This document shows positions 55,671-63,839 of a stretch of DNA of 64,000 bases, piece after piece. Location: the NCBI RefSeq assembly GCF_001865015.1, contig NZ_MJGV01000026.1:111935-175934 (forward strand). The letters are read 5' to 3'. Positions within the stretch are counted from its first letter, which is position 1, and each line of letters opens with the position of its first letter. The stretch is from Curtobacterium sp. MMLR14_010 (lineage in GTDB: Bacteria > Actinomycetota > Actinomycetes > Actinomycetales > Microbacteriaceae). The translations under genes and the position numbers were made by a program. The notes below the pieces were generated by a model that did not search any database, was not told where the DNA came from, and saw nothing but the letters and a program-made list of their open reading frames with translations.

Positions 55671-56936
55671 ATGTCCACGAAGTCCGTGAAGGCGGCCATG
55701 CTCGGGAGCGGCGCGGTCCTCGCGCTGCTCCTCGGCGGGGCCCCGACCACCGCGATGGCGGCACCGAACCCACCAGCTTCGACCAATGCCACCCAGGGCG
55801 CGCAGACGACGGTGCGGTTCAGCCCCGGCATCCCCGGCCGCTCTGCGAACCTCATCGTGGATGCGCCCCAGAGCACGCGGCTGGTCCGTGTCGACGACGC
55901 GGCATGCACCACCAACCCCGCGGGGACACAGATCACCTGCAACCGGAGCCAGTGGGTGAACCCGCGCACCATCACCTTGGTCGTCGACCAGGACGCACCG
56001 CTGGGCGCGGACCTCACCGGCGGACGCGTGCGCTTCGAGGACGCAGGGACCCTCGTCGCCGAGACCCCGTTCGGCATCCACGTCATCGCCAAGCCGCTCG
56101 TGGCGAGCGTCGCCACCGACGTCGCCACGCGAACCGCCACCCTGAGCGGCACCGGTCAGCCCGGCGCGACGGTGCGGGTGACCGGCGGCGCCGACCCCGT
56201 CGAGACGGAGATCCCGGTCACCGGCTCGTGGACGCTCACCGTCCGCGACCTCCGGACCGGCAGCACCCCGCTGACGGTCACGCAGAGCGTCGCAGGAGTG
56301 CCGGACCAGCAGCTGGAGCGTTCGGCGACGATCCCGACGGTCGACCCCACGATCGAGGCCACGGCAGATCCGATCGCCCGCACCGTGGTCCTCTCCGGAT
56401 CGGGTGAACCCGACGCGGAGATCGCGGTGTCCGGCTCGGCTGGCACCGGGTCCACCGCGGTCCAGGCGAACGGCGACTGGCGACTGGTGCTCGAGGACGT
56501 CCCCTGGGGTGACCACGAGGTGAGCGCGCAACAGACGTTCGACTCCGACGAGAAGACCGTGTCGACCAAGGTCTCGGTCACGCCGATCGCTGTCACGGCG
56601 GACGTCGCGTCGTCCGATCCGCAAGCCGGCTCAGCAGAACTGACGGGAACGGGACATCCGCGCGCCACCATCGAGGTCCAGGGGCCATCTGGTGCCGTCA
56701 CGGCCGAAGTGTCCGCAGATGGTTCCTGGAGCGCGCGCGTGCAGGGGCTCCAGGCCGGCAGGAACGTCGTACCCATCACCCAGCGAGTCCCCGGTGCCGC
56801 GCCCACCACGATCGAGCTCGACATCGTGGTCGCGGACACACCGCTCATGCACCCGCTGGCAGCCGGCGGCGCGGGTGTCGCGGTGCTGGCGATGATCAGC
56901 GCCGCCGTCCTGCGCCGCCGCGAGCTGATCGGCTGA
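55671..56936 (+). CDS. Secreted Ig-like repeat surface protein with C-terminal sorting-like signal
   Basis: 421 residues from ATG 55671 after AGGAGG. Signal peptide about 1-30 (cleavage after AMA). A beta-rich first domain (35-140, with a probable Cys79-Cys90 disulfide) precedes three Ig-like repeats (141-222, 223-303 and 304-386) sharing TLSGTGQPGATVRV, VLSGSGEPDAEIAV and ELTGTGHPRATIEV. The end is tripartite: DTPLMHP, a helix (396-414), then RRR (415-417). There is no LPXTG. Divergent from the exosortase-like gene, it is the obvious candidate substrate; that link is inferred. Confidence 0.85.
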   Translation: MSTKSVKAAMLGSGAVLALLLGGAPTTAMAAPNPPASTNATQGAQTTVRFSPGIPGRSANLIVDAPQSTRLVRVDDAACTTNPAGTQITCNRSQWVNPRTITLVVDQDAPLGADLTGGRVRFEDAGTLVAETPFGIHVIAKPLVASVATDVATRTATLSGTGQPGATVRVTGGADPVETEIPVTGSWTLTVRDLRTGSTPLTVTQSVAGVPDQQLERSATIPTVDPTIEATADPIARTVVLSGSGEPDAEIAVSGSAGTGSTAVQANGDWRLVLEDVPWGDHEVSAQQTFDSDEKTVSTKVSVTPIAVTADVASSDPQAGSAELTGTGHPRATIEVQGPSGAVTAEVSADGSWSARVQGLQAGRNVVPITQRVPGAAPTTIELDIVVADTPLMHPLAAGGAGVAVLAMISAAVLRRRELIG

Positions 56937-57017
56937 TCGGGCACGCCCGAGCGTTGCTCTGTCCACCGTGAGTGAACAGGGCAGCGCGCACAGCCTGCGT
57001 CTCCTACAATTGACTTC

Positions 57018-57100
57018 GCCGGGCCGCAGCAAGCCCCGGGCTCCAAAATTCGCCGCTTCGAGCGGCCTCGCGCCGAGAGGCGCTTCTGCGGCCCGGTCTT
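57018..57100 (+). ncRNA. Candidate structured small RNA
   Basis: A perfect 11-bp closing stem (57019-57029 with 57086-57096) encloses three hairpins: AGCC/GGCT (57032-57042), CCGCT/AGCGG (57053-57065) and GCGCC/GGCGC (57070-57083), a four-way junction. TACAAT (57005-57010) lies 8 bp before the stem as a -10, and TCTTTCTCT follows it. No -35 is clear and I do not recognise the family. The opposite strand could instead be the terminator of the 57211 gene. No protein gene fits 56937-57210. Confidence 0.45.
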
Positions 57101-57210
57101 TCTCTGCCCTCTCGCGGGTCGCGTTCGTCGTGCTCACTGCACGCCGGAGCTGCCGTTCCTGCCTGGAGGCTCGGCTGCTGTCCGGCGGGCCGGTCCGATC
57201 GGGCTGGTTC

Positions 57211-57840
57211 TCAGTCCAGGGCGTCGCGGCGCCAGAGCGCCGCTGCGGCCGACAGGTCCTCAGCGAGCTCGGCCAGGCGGAAGGCGCGGACGGTCAGCAC
57301 GCTCGCGCGCTCCTCGGCCGTGACGTCGGAGTCGTCCGCGACGCTCGTGGCTCCTGCCGCGGCGAGACGGCAGAAGGCGGCACCGCGGTCGAGCGCCACG
57401 GCGAAGTCGCCGGTGTAGAGCCCGTGCAGGATGCTGTCCGCGAGCGCCAGGATCTCGGCGGGACCCGTCGGGGCCTCGGCGCCGGCGACGGCCTGGTCGA
57501 TCGTGCGGATGCGCTCCGTGCCGCGGGTGAAGAGGTACGCGACCTCGTCCGGGTTCTGCCGGATGACCGTGCGCATGAGGTAGATCCGCCACAGGGCGCC
57601 GGGCAGGGTGTGTGCCCCGACGCGGGCCCAGAGCTCGGCGACGGCTTCGATGCCGTGGACGTCGGTGTACGTCACGAGGCGCTCGACCACGGCGGGGTCC
57701 GGGTCCTGCCGCACGCGGTGGAGCAGCGCGTTGGCGGTCTCGTGCGCGACGCGGTTCACCAGCGCGGGGTCCTCGCCGCCCTTGATGGCGGCGAACTCGG
57801 CGTCGGTGAAGTGGACTGGACGGTGGTGATCGCGAGGCAC
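57211..57840 (-). CDS. Conserved hypothetical protein
   Basis: 209 residues from GTG 57840, where TACACT lies exactly 6 nt upstream (leaderless). Mostly helical: FTDAEFAAIKGGEDPALVNR, VERLVTYTDVHGIEAVAELW, GALWRIYLMRTVIRQNP, then TGPAEILALADSILHGLYTGD. I do not recognise a domain; relatives occur beside tRNA-Lys in Microbacteriaceae and are sometimes misnamed RNA polymerase beta subunit, which this is not. Divergent from tRNA-Lys. Confidence 0.75.
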   Translation of the reverse strand: MPRDHHRPVHFTDAEFAAIKGGEDPALVNRVAHETANALLHRVRQDPDPAVVERLVTYTDVHGIEAVAELWARVGAHTLPGALWRIYLMRTVIRQNPDEVAYLFTRGTERIRTIDQAVAGAEAPTGPAEILALADSILHGLYTGDFAVALDRGAAFCRLAAAGATSVADDSDVTAEERASVLTVRAFRLAELAEDLSAAAALWRRDALD

Positions 57841-57902
57841 CCGGGCAGTGTAGGCGGCGCCGGTGACACGGGCATCCCGTCGCCCGATACCCTGGTGCAC
57901 GA

Positions 57903-57975
57903 GGGCCTCTAGCTCAGTCGGTAGAGCACCGGACTTTTAATCCGAGGGTCGTGGGTTCGAGCCCCACGGGGCCCA
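57903..57975 (+). tRNA. tRNA-Lys (anticodon TTT)
   Basis: Cloverleaf: acceptor GGGCCTC with GGGGCCC (one wobble), D arm, anticodon loop CTTTTAA (anticodon TTT) and T arm GTGGG/CCCAC. CCA is not encoded. TACCCT (57888-57893) serves as -10. Its 3' part is repeated 60 bp downstream. Confidence 0.96.
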
Positions 57976-57991
57976 CTGGAACCGCCCACCC

Positions 57992-58037
57992 GACTTTTCA
58001 TCCGAGGGTCGTGGGTTCGAGCCCCACGGGGCCCACT
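57992..58037 (+). repeat. Duplicated 3' half of tRNA-Lys, att-like
   Basis: 46 bp identical to 57932-57977 except one base in the anticodon loop (A57939 versus C57999). It runs from the anticodon arm through the T arm and acceptor end, and lacks the 5' half, so it is not a tRNA gene. Such 3'-end copies mark integrase attachment sites; here only 14 bp separate the two copies. Confidence 0.85.
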
Positions 58038-58044
58038 TCCTTCG

Positions 58045-58104
58045 GTGAGATCGCACTTCGTGTCGCGTCCCGGATCGGCGAGGCGACACGAAGTGCGATC
58101 TCAC
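58045..58104. repeat. 60-bp hairpin element, copy 3 of 3
   Basis: Perfect 22-bp inverted repeats (58045-58066 and 58083-58104; arms GTGAGATCGCACTTCGTGTC... and ...CGAAGTGCGATCTCAC) around 16 nt. This copy is the best preserved and sits 7 bp after the duplicated tRNA end. Confidence 0.93.
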
Positions 58105-58231
58105 GCGAGTGGGTCGTGGCCAGTCGGCGCAAAGTGTCCCAGGCGCGCCGGAAAGGTCACAGACCGCGGCACGGTTGAAGTCCGGCGGAACGCGACATAG
58201 CGTGGATCGAGTCCTCTGGGAGGAGGCCGCG

Positions 58232-59212
58232 ATGACCACCGAGCCGCACGCACCCCGCGAAGCGACGACCTCTGCCCCGCGGCCCCTGGTGTCGGTCGCG
58301 GGGCAGGACACCGACTCGGCGATCAGCTCCCTCGCCGGCATGTACGCGGGCAAGGCCTGGTACTCCCGGCCGGTCGACGAGCGCTTCTGGTACCGCTACG
58401 TCGGCGTCGGTGACGACCAGCTCAGCATCCGCCGCTCGCAGATGCACGGGTACCTCCGCGGCGACGTGGCCGTCGAGGGCGAGGTCGTCGTGCAGTGGCT
58501 CGAACGTGGGCGGGCCCGGGTCGACGTCGGTCACGACGAGGTCCGGATGCAGCCGGGCGTGCCGACGATGTTCCCCGTCGGGCGTCGCTTCGAGATGGAG
58601 TACGAGGACTGGGACCAGCGCCTGGTGCACGTCGACCGTGACCTCGTCCTCGACGTCGCCGCCGAACGCTGGCTCGTCGACGGCACACTGTCGTTCGACC
58701 GCACCGCGCCGCAGGACCCCGCGGCTGTCGCCCGTTGGCGGACCGCCGTGTCCGGCGCCGTGCACGCGCTGCGCGAGGACGGCCAGGCGTCGCTCGCCTG
58801 GCACGAGGCACGACGCGACGTCGCCCGGGCACTGCTGGACCTGTACCCGTTGCAGGCCGAGCTCCTCGGTGCCGACTCGGGCGACCCTGCCCACCGACGA
58901 CTCCGCGGGGCGGTCGAGTTCATCCACGAGCACGTGCACGAACCGCTCACCGTCGCCGACATCGCGCGAGCCGCAGGACTGAGCGTTCGCGGGGTCCAGG
59001 ACGCCTTCCAGCGGATGCTCGACACCACGCCGATGGCCTACGTGCGCGACGTCCGACTGAGCCGCGCGCACGAGGAACTCCAGTCGCTCGACCCGCAGTC
59101 GGCCTCGGTGGCCGAGGTCGCCCGGCGCTGGGGCTTCGCGCACATGGGGCGCTTCTCCTCGACCTACGCCAACCGGTTCGGGGAGTACCCCCGCCAGACA
59201 CTGCGGCAGTGA
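58232..59212 (+). CDS. AraC-family transcription regulator
   Basis: 326 residues from ATG 58232 after AGGAGG. An AraC-binding-like N-terminal domain (about 30-190; YRYVGVGDDQLSIRRSQMHG) and two C-terminal helix-turn-helix motifs (about 220-322; TVADIARAAGLSVRGVQDAF and VAEVARRWGFAHMGRFSSTY). The ligand and targets are unknown. The region lies next to the att-like site, but its codon use looks like the rest of the window, so I see no sign that it came with an integrated element. Confidence 0.9.
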   Translation: MTTEPHAPREATTSAPRPLVSVAGQDTDSAISSLAGMYAGKAWYSRPVDERFWYRYVGVGDDQLSIRRSQMHGYLRGDVAVEGEVVVQWLERGRARVDVGHDEVRMQPGVPTMFPVGRRFEMEYEDWDQRLVHVDRDLVLDVAAERWLVDGTLSFDRTAPQDPAAVARWRTAVSGAVHALREDGQASLAWHEARRDVARALLDLYPLQAELLGADSGDPAHRRLRGAVEFIHEHVHEPLTVADIARAAGLSVRGVQDAFQRMLDTTPMAYVRDVRLSRAHEELQSLDPQSASVAEVARRWGFAHMGRFSSTYANRFGEYPRQTLRQ

Positions 59213-59391
59213 CGCACTGAGCCCGCCGCGTTCCCCGGGGTACAACCCGTCCCCAGCGTTCTCATGGTGAACCCTCTGCGCACACCGGCGGATCCACAGC
59301 GGGCTGGCGGCCGCACGCCGTTAGTGTCGTTCCCGGATCCACTGCTCGTGGGTCATCCGCACCACCAGGAACGAAACGAACGGGGTACACC

Positions 59392-59712
59392 GTGATCGAG
59401 CACATCGACGCCACGCACACCAGCACCACCGGGGAAGCGCGCCGCATCGTCGAGCTCGCCGCAGCGACGAACACCACCGTGAGCGACCGACTGCTGCTGG
59501 ACACGCTCCGCCGCCGGGCGCAGGTCACGACCAGGCACATCCGCACCGACTTCGTCGAGGTCGCCACGGGTTCGAGCGTGCTCGGGTACGTGTGCCGGCA
59601 GCGCAAGCAGTTCCTCGCCCTGCGCGGCGACGACCCGGCCTGGGCGCAGGAGATCGGCCGCTACGCCACCGAGTCGCTCGCCGTCGAGGCCCTTCGCATG
59701 CGCCGCGCCTGA
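59392..59712 (+). CDS. Hypothetical protein, 106 aa
   Basis: It starts at GTG 59392. Helical, basic, soluble; contains ARRIVELAAATNTTVSDRLL and VTTRHIRTDFVEVATGSSVL. No domain recognised. A strong terminator follows 19 bp after the stop, shared with the convergent galM-like gene. Codon third positions support a real gene. Confidence 0.65.
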   Translation: MIEHIDATHTSTTGEARRIVELAAATNTTVSDRLLLDTLRRRAQVTTRHIRTDFVEVATGSSVLGYVCRQRKQFLALRGDDPAWAQEIGRYATESLAVEALRMRRA

Positions 59713-59730
59713 CGACTCCCCGACACGCAC

Positions 59731-59762
59731 GAAGGCCCCGCCGGACACTCGGCGGGGCCTTC
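59731..59762. terminator. Bidirectional terminator
   Basis: GAAGGCCCCGCCG (59731-59743) pairs perfectly with 59750-59762; 6-nt loop. Same GAAGGCC foot as at 7147 and 14235. Confidence 0.88.
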
Positions 59763-59775
59763 GTCGGACAGCGGG

Positions 59776-60708
59776 TCAGGACCAGACGCGGTGGATCCCC
59801 CACGAGCCGGTCCAGGTCTCGTCGGGCTCGAGCCAGCGCAGGCCCTCGCCCGAGTTGAGCGCGTCTGCAGGGGCGGTCATCGGCTCGACCGCGACGGCCA
59901 GGCCCTTGCCGTCGCCCCGGGGGAACTCGCGGGAGGTGAACACCTGCACGTACGGGAAGGACGCGTCCTGCCAGAGCTCGACACCGTCTCCCTCCGGGCC
60001 GTGGATCGTCGTCCGGCGGGTGCCGTCGCTGCCGGGGGTCACGTCGGTGTAGGCGGTGTCGAGGTCCGAGTCGCCGGCACGACGGCCGGCGCGGAGGTCC
60101 TGGTCGGTGCCCTCGACGGGCCGGGTGCCGTTCGGGATCTTCCGGTCGTCGACGGTGAAGGCCGTGGCGGCGTCGAGCGTGACGACGAGGTCCTCGGGCG
60201 GGGTGTCGCCGGCGCGGAGGTACGGGTGGGCACCGACGGCGAAGGGCGCCCGCACGTCCGAGCGGTTCGTGATCTCGTGGGTGATGCGGATGCCGGCGTC
60301 GACCAGCTCGTGGTGCACCCGGGTCTCGAGGGTGAAGGGCCAGCCGTGCTGCGGGTGGATGGTGGCCTGCTGCAGGACGGAGAACTCGGTCTGGTCGACC
60401 ACGCGGTACGGCGAGAAGCGGAGCAGCCCGTGCGAGGCGTTGCCGTACTTCGGCTCCGACACGTCGAGCTGCTGCGCGGCACCGTCGAGCTGCCAGACGC
60501 CGCCGGCGACGCGGTTCGGCCACGGGACCAGGACGATGCCGTTCGCCCCGGCCGGCGCCTGGGACGCCGGGAACGGCTCGGTGAGGTCGAACCCGGCCAC
60601 GGTGAGCTGGCGGATGCCGGCGGCGACCTCGGTCACGACGGCCTCGACGACCCCGTCCGGGCCGGCGTGCCGGAGGTGGTACTGGCCTCCGGTGGGTGCT
60701 GCGGTCAT
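59776..60708 (-). CDS. Aldose 1-epimerase (GalM-like)
   Basis: 310 residues. It interconverts alpha and beta anomers of aldohexoses, feeding galactokinase. The catalytic His is expected in VGAHPYLRAG and the Glu in AVAVEPMTAPADA; NRVAGGVWQLDG and the substrate Arg region (VPWPNR) are present. The ATG at 60708 overlaps the deoR stop (ATGA). An operon with the regulator. Confidence 0.92.
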   Translation of the reverse strand: MTAAPTGGQYHLRHAGPDGVVEAVVTEVAAGIRQLTVAGFDLTEPFPASQAPAGANGIVLVPWPNRVAGGVWQLDGAAQQLDVSEPKYGNASHGLLRFSPYRVVDQTEFSVLQQATIHPQHGWPFTLETRVHHELVDAGIRITHEITNRSDVRAPFAVGAHPYLRAGDTPPEDLVVTLDAATAFTVDDRKIPNGTRPVEGTDQDLRAGRRAGDSDLDTAYTDVTPGSDGTRRTTIHGPEGDGVELWQDASFPYVQVFTSREFPRGDGKGLAVAVEPMTAPADALNSGEGLRWLEPDETWTGSWGIHRVWS

Positions 60709-61544
60709 GCGCTGTGGTTCCTTCCCGGTGGGGTGTCGTCGGCGACGACGACCTGGACGCCGGCGGCTCGTACGTGCTCGACGAGGTCCGACGGGGCCTC
60801 TGCCGTCACGATGACGTCGATGTCGTCGAGGCCGCGGACGACCCCGAGGTGCGCACGGCCGAACTTCGAGCCGTCCACCACCACGACCGTACGCCGGGCC
60901 GTCGCCGCGAGCATCCGCTTGGCTTCGGTCTCGGGGAGGTTCACGTTCGTCAGGCCGTGCTCGACGTCGACGCCGGTGCCGCCGAGGAACACGACGTCGG
61001 CGGCGATCATCGGCAGGACCGCGCCGTTGAACGGGGCCACGAGCGAGTGCTGCAGGGGGCGGAGCGTGCCACCGGTGACGACCACCGTGAACCGCGGCAC
61101 CGCGCGCTCCAGGACCAGGGCCGTGGTGAGGGAGTTCGTGACGATAGTGACGTCGACCAGGTCCTCGCGGGCGACGAGCGCCTCCGCCACGGCGGCCGGG
61201 GTCGTGCCGACGTCGAGCACCACGCACTCCCCGGACCGCACGAGCGCGGCGGCGGCGCGGCCGATGGCCGCCTTGGCGGCCTGGTGCTCGACGGCGGTCT
61301 CCTCGAACGGACGCTCGGGCGAGCCGACCCCGGGGCGGACGGCACCGCCGTGCACCCGCCGGACCCGAGCCTCCCGGTCGAGGACGGCGAGGTCCTGCCG
61401 GACCGTCACCTCACTGGTGCCGAGCGCGGCGGCGAGCGACGCGGTCCGGACCAGGCCGGGGGCGCCGTCGACGATGGCGACGATGCGGTCCTGCCGCAGT
61501 GGCGCCGGCATCGTGCCGGCGAGGAAGAGGTCATCGTCGCTCAC
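60705..61544 (-). CDS. DeoR-family regulator of the gal cluster
   Basis: 279 residues from GTG 61544. Winged helix (about 15-70; LRQDRIVAIVDGAPGLVRT, EVTVRQDLAVLDREARVRRV) and a DeoRC sugar-phosphate sensor domain (about 85-250; VVLDVGTTPAAVAEAL, TNSLTTALVL, VFLGGTGVDVEHG). It likely represses galT-galK and its own operon, released by a sugar phosphate. Divergent from galT with 64 bp between. Confidence 0.9.
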   Translation of the reverse strand: MSDDDLFLAGTMPAPLRQDRIVAIVDGAPGLVRTASLAAALGTSEVTVRQDLAVLDREARVRRVHGGAVRPGVGSPERPFEETAVEHQAAKAAIGRAAAALVRSGECVVLDVGTTPAAVAEALVAREDLVDVTIVTNSLTTALVLERAVPRFTVVVTGGTLRPLQHSLVAPFNGAVLPMIAADVVFLGGTGVDVEHGLTNVNLPETEAKRMLAATARRTVVVVDGSKFGRAHLGVVRGLDDIDVIVTAEAPSDLVEHVRAAGVQVVVADDTPPGRNHSA

Positions 61545-61560
61545 GGGGACAGTTTCGTCT

Positions 61561-61602
61561 GCTTCCGATCACTTTCGCAATCCTTCGTTCGTTCGCTAGG
61601 CT
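61561..61602 (+). promoter_or_regulatory. galT promoter with TTCG repeats
   Basis: CTTCCG, CTTTCG, CTTCG and TTCG words recur between 61561 and 61595, a DeoR-operator-like series of direct repeats. TAGGCT (61597-61602) is the -10, exactly 6 nt before the galT GTG, so the mRNA is likely leaderless. Confidence 0.5.
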
Positions 61603-61608
61603 GGGTCG

Positions 61609-62706
61609 GTGATCACCAAGCGCGCGACGAAGCTCGCGGACGGCCGCGACCTCATCTACTTCGACGATGCGGACACGCAGCTGCCCGCTGAACGGCACGT
61701 CGACGAACGGACGCTCGACCCGCGGCCGGAGACCGCGCGGATGCGTCAGGACGTCCTCACCGGGGAGTGGGTCTCGATCGCGAGCGCCCGGCAGAACCGC
61801 GTGTTCCTGCCCCCGGCCGACCAGGACCCCCTCGCCCCGCAGACCCCGGCGAACCCGTCGGAGGTCCCCAGCCGGTACGACGTCGCCGTGTTCGAGAACC
61901 GGTCCCCGTCGTTCGGCCCCGTACTCGAGGCCGAGGACGCCCCCGAGTCGCTCGCAGCCCTGTCGGACGTCGGCCTGAACCGCCAGCTGCGTTCTGTCGG
62001 CCGGTGCGAGGTCGTCTGCTTCTCCCCCGAGACCGCCGGCTCGTTCGCGTCCATCTCCGAGTCGCGCGCACGCACCGTGGTCGAGGCCTGGGCGGACCGC
62101 ACCGCGGCGCTCTCCGCGATGCCCGGCATCCAGCAGGTGTTCCCGTTCGAGAACCGCGGCGAGGCGATCGGCGTCACGCTGCACCACCCGCACGGGCAGA
62201 TCTACGCCTACCCCTACGTCACCCCGCGCACGCAGCGGCTGCTGGCGTCGATCGAGCGCTTCGGCCCCGACCTGTTCGAGCAGCACCTGGCGAACGAGCG
62301 CGCCTCCGAGCGGGTCGTCCTCGCCGGGGAGCACTTCACCGCCTTCGTGCCCTTCGCCGCACGCTGGCCGATCGAGATCCACCTGCTGCCGCACCGCCAC
62401 GTGCCGGACTTCGCCGGGCTGACCGACGCCGAGAAGGACGAGCTCGCACACATGCACCTGCGACTCACCCGCGGGCTCGACGCACTCTACGGCGACCCGA
62501 CCCCGTACATCGCCGCGTGGCACCAGGCGCCGGTGCACACCGGCCGCGACACCGTCCGGCTGATGCTGCAGATCACGTCGCCGCGACGGTCGGCGGACAA
62601 GTTGAAGTTCCTGGCCGGCAGTGAAGCCGCCATGGGCGCCTGGATCGGGGACCTCGTGCCCGAGAAGGCGGCCGAGTTCATCCGAGGAGGGATCGAACGA
62701 GCATGA
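61609..62706 (+). CDS. galT: Galactose-1-phosphate uridylyltransferase
   Basis: 365 residues from GTG 61609. It swaps UMP between UDP-glucose and galactose-1-phosphate (Leloir pathway). The active-site motif is HHPHGQIYAY, and the second metal or His region is EIHLLPHRHVPDF. Its stop overlaps galK (ATGA). Confidence 0.96.
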   Translation: MITKRATKLADGRDLIYFDDADTQLPAERHVDERTLDPRPETARMRQDVLTGEWVSIASARQNRVFLPPADQDPLAPQTPANPSEVPSRYDVAVFENRSPSFGPVLEAEDAPESLAALSDVGLNRQLRSVGRCEVVCFSPETAGSFASISESRARTVVEAWADRTAALSAMPGIQQVFPFENRGEAIGVTLHHPHGQIYAYPYVTPRTQRLLASIERFGPDLFEQHLANERASERVVLAGEHFTAFVPFAARWPIEIHLLPHRHVPDFAGLTDAEKDELAHMHLRLTRGLDALYGDPTPYIAAWHQAPVHTGRDTVRLMLQITSPRRSADKLKFLAGSEAAMGAWIGDLVPEKAAEFIRGGIERA

Positions 62707-63839
62707 CGTTCCAGCAGGTGTTCGGGCACGAGCCGGCGGTGCGGTACTCCGCCCCCGGCCGCGTGAACCTGATCGGTGAGCACACCGACTACAACGAGGG
62801 CTACGTCCTCCCCTTCGCGATCGACCGCCGCACGACGGCGTCGATCGCTCCGCGTGCTGACCGCACGCTGCGGGTCGCCTCGGCGTTCGACCCGGAGAAC
62901 GTCGTGTCGTTGTCGCTCGACGAGCTGTCGCCCGACACGATGGACGGCTGGTCCGCCTACGTGTTCGGCATCGCCTGGGCGCTGCAGGAACAGGGCGCTG
63001 ACCTGTCCGGTGCGACCGGCCTCGACGTCTACATCGAGTCGGACGTCCCCGTCGGAGCCGGCCTGTCGTCGAGCGCCGCGATCGAGTGCGGTGTCGCGCT
63101 GGCCTTCAACGACCTGTGGGAGCTCGGCCTCGACCGCAAGCAGCTCGCGCGCGTCGGGCAGTACTCGGAGAACCACGCGGTGGGTGCGCCGACGGGGATC
63201 ATGGACCAGTCCGCGTCGCTGTTGGGCGAGCAGGACGCCGTCGTGTTCCTCGACTGCCGGACGCTCGACACCGCCGTGGTCGACATGGCGCTGCAGGCCG
63301 AGGGGCTCGAGGTCCTGGTGGTCGACACCCGCGTCGAGCACGCGCACGCCACCGGTGGCTACGCCGCTCGTCGGGCGTCGTGTGAGAAGGGGGCGCAGGT
63401 CCTCGGGGTCGAGGCCCTGCGCGACGTCGCCGTGGACGACCTGCCGCGGGCGCAGGAGCTCCTCGACGACGAGACCTTCCGCCGTGTGCGGCACATCGTG
63501 ACCGAGGACCAGCGCGTCCTCGACACCGTGCGGACCCTCCGCGAGCAGGGCGCCCGGGCGATCGGCGACCTGCTCATCGCATCGCACGAGTCCATGCGCG
63601 ACGACTTCGAGATCTCCGTGCCGGAGCTCGACCTGGCGGTCGCGACCGCGATGGCGAACGGGGCCGTCGGGGCTCGGATGACCGGTGGCGGGTTCGGTGG
63701 GGCGGCGATCGCGTTGGTCGACCGGGAGGCCCGCGAGACGATCGCGACGGCCGTCACCTCTGCCTTCGCGGACGCTGGGTTCCGCGAGCCGACCGTGTTC
63801 ACGGTGAACGCGGCGCAGGGCGCGCGGCGCGACGGCTGA
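62703..63839 (+). CDS. galK: Galactokinase
   Basis: 378 residues, GHMP kinase. It phosphorylates galactose. Signature GRVNLIGEHTDYNEGYVLP, ATP loop VPVGAGLSSSAAIECG and C-terminal GARMTGGGFGGAAIAL are intact. It overlaps galT by 4 bp. galE is not in the window. Confidence 0.96.
   Translation: MTFQQVFGHEPAVRYSAPGRVNLIGEHTDYNEGYVLPFAIDRRTTASIAPRADRTLRVASAFDPENVVSLSLDELSPDTMDGWSAYVFGIAWALQEQGADLSGATGLDVYIESDVPVGAGLSSSAAIECGVALAFNDLWELGLDRKQLARVGQYSENHAVGAPTGIMDQSASLLGEQDAVVFLDCRTLDTAVVDMALQAEGLEVLVVDTRVEHAHATGGYAARRASCEKGAQVLGVEALRDVAVDDLPRAQELLDDETFRRVRHIVTEDQRVLDTVRTLREQGARAIGDLLIASHESMRDDFEISVPELDLAVATAMANGAVGARMTGGGFGGAAIALVDREARETIATAVTSAFADAGFREPTVFTVNAAQGARRDG

Noticed and set aside
56829..56936. 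Sortase (LPXTG) substrate
   Set aside because: No LPXTG-like motif precedes the helix, and no class A-F sortase gene lies nearby.
57992..58037. Second tRNA-Lys gene
   Set aside because: The 5' acceptor strand and D arm are missing; only the 3' half is copied.
57941..59212. AraC gene as cargo of an integrated element
   Set aside because: It lies outside the duplicated tRNA ends, no integrase is present and its codon use matches the surroundings.
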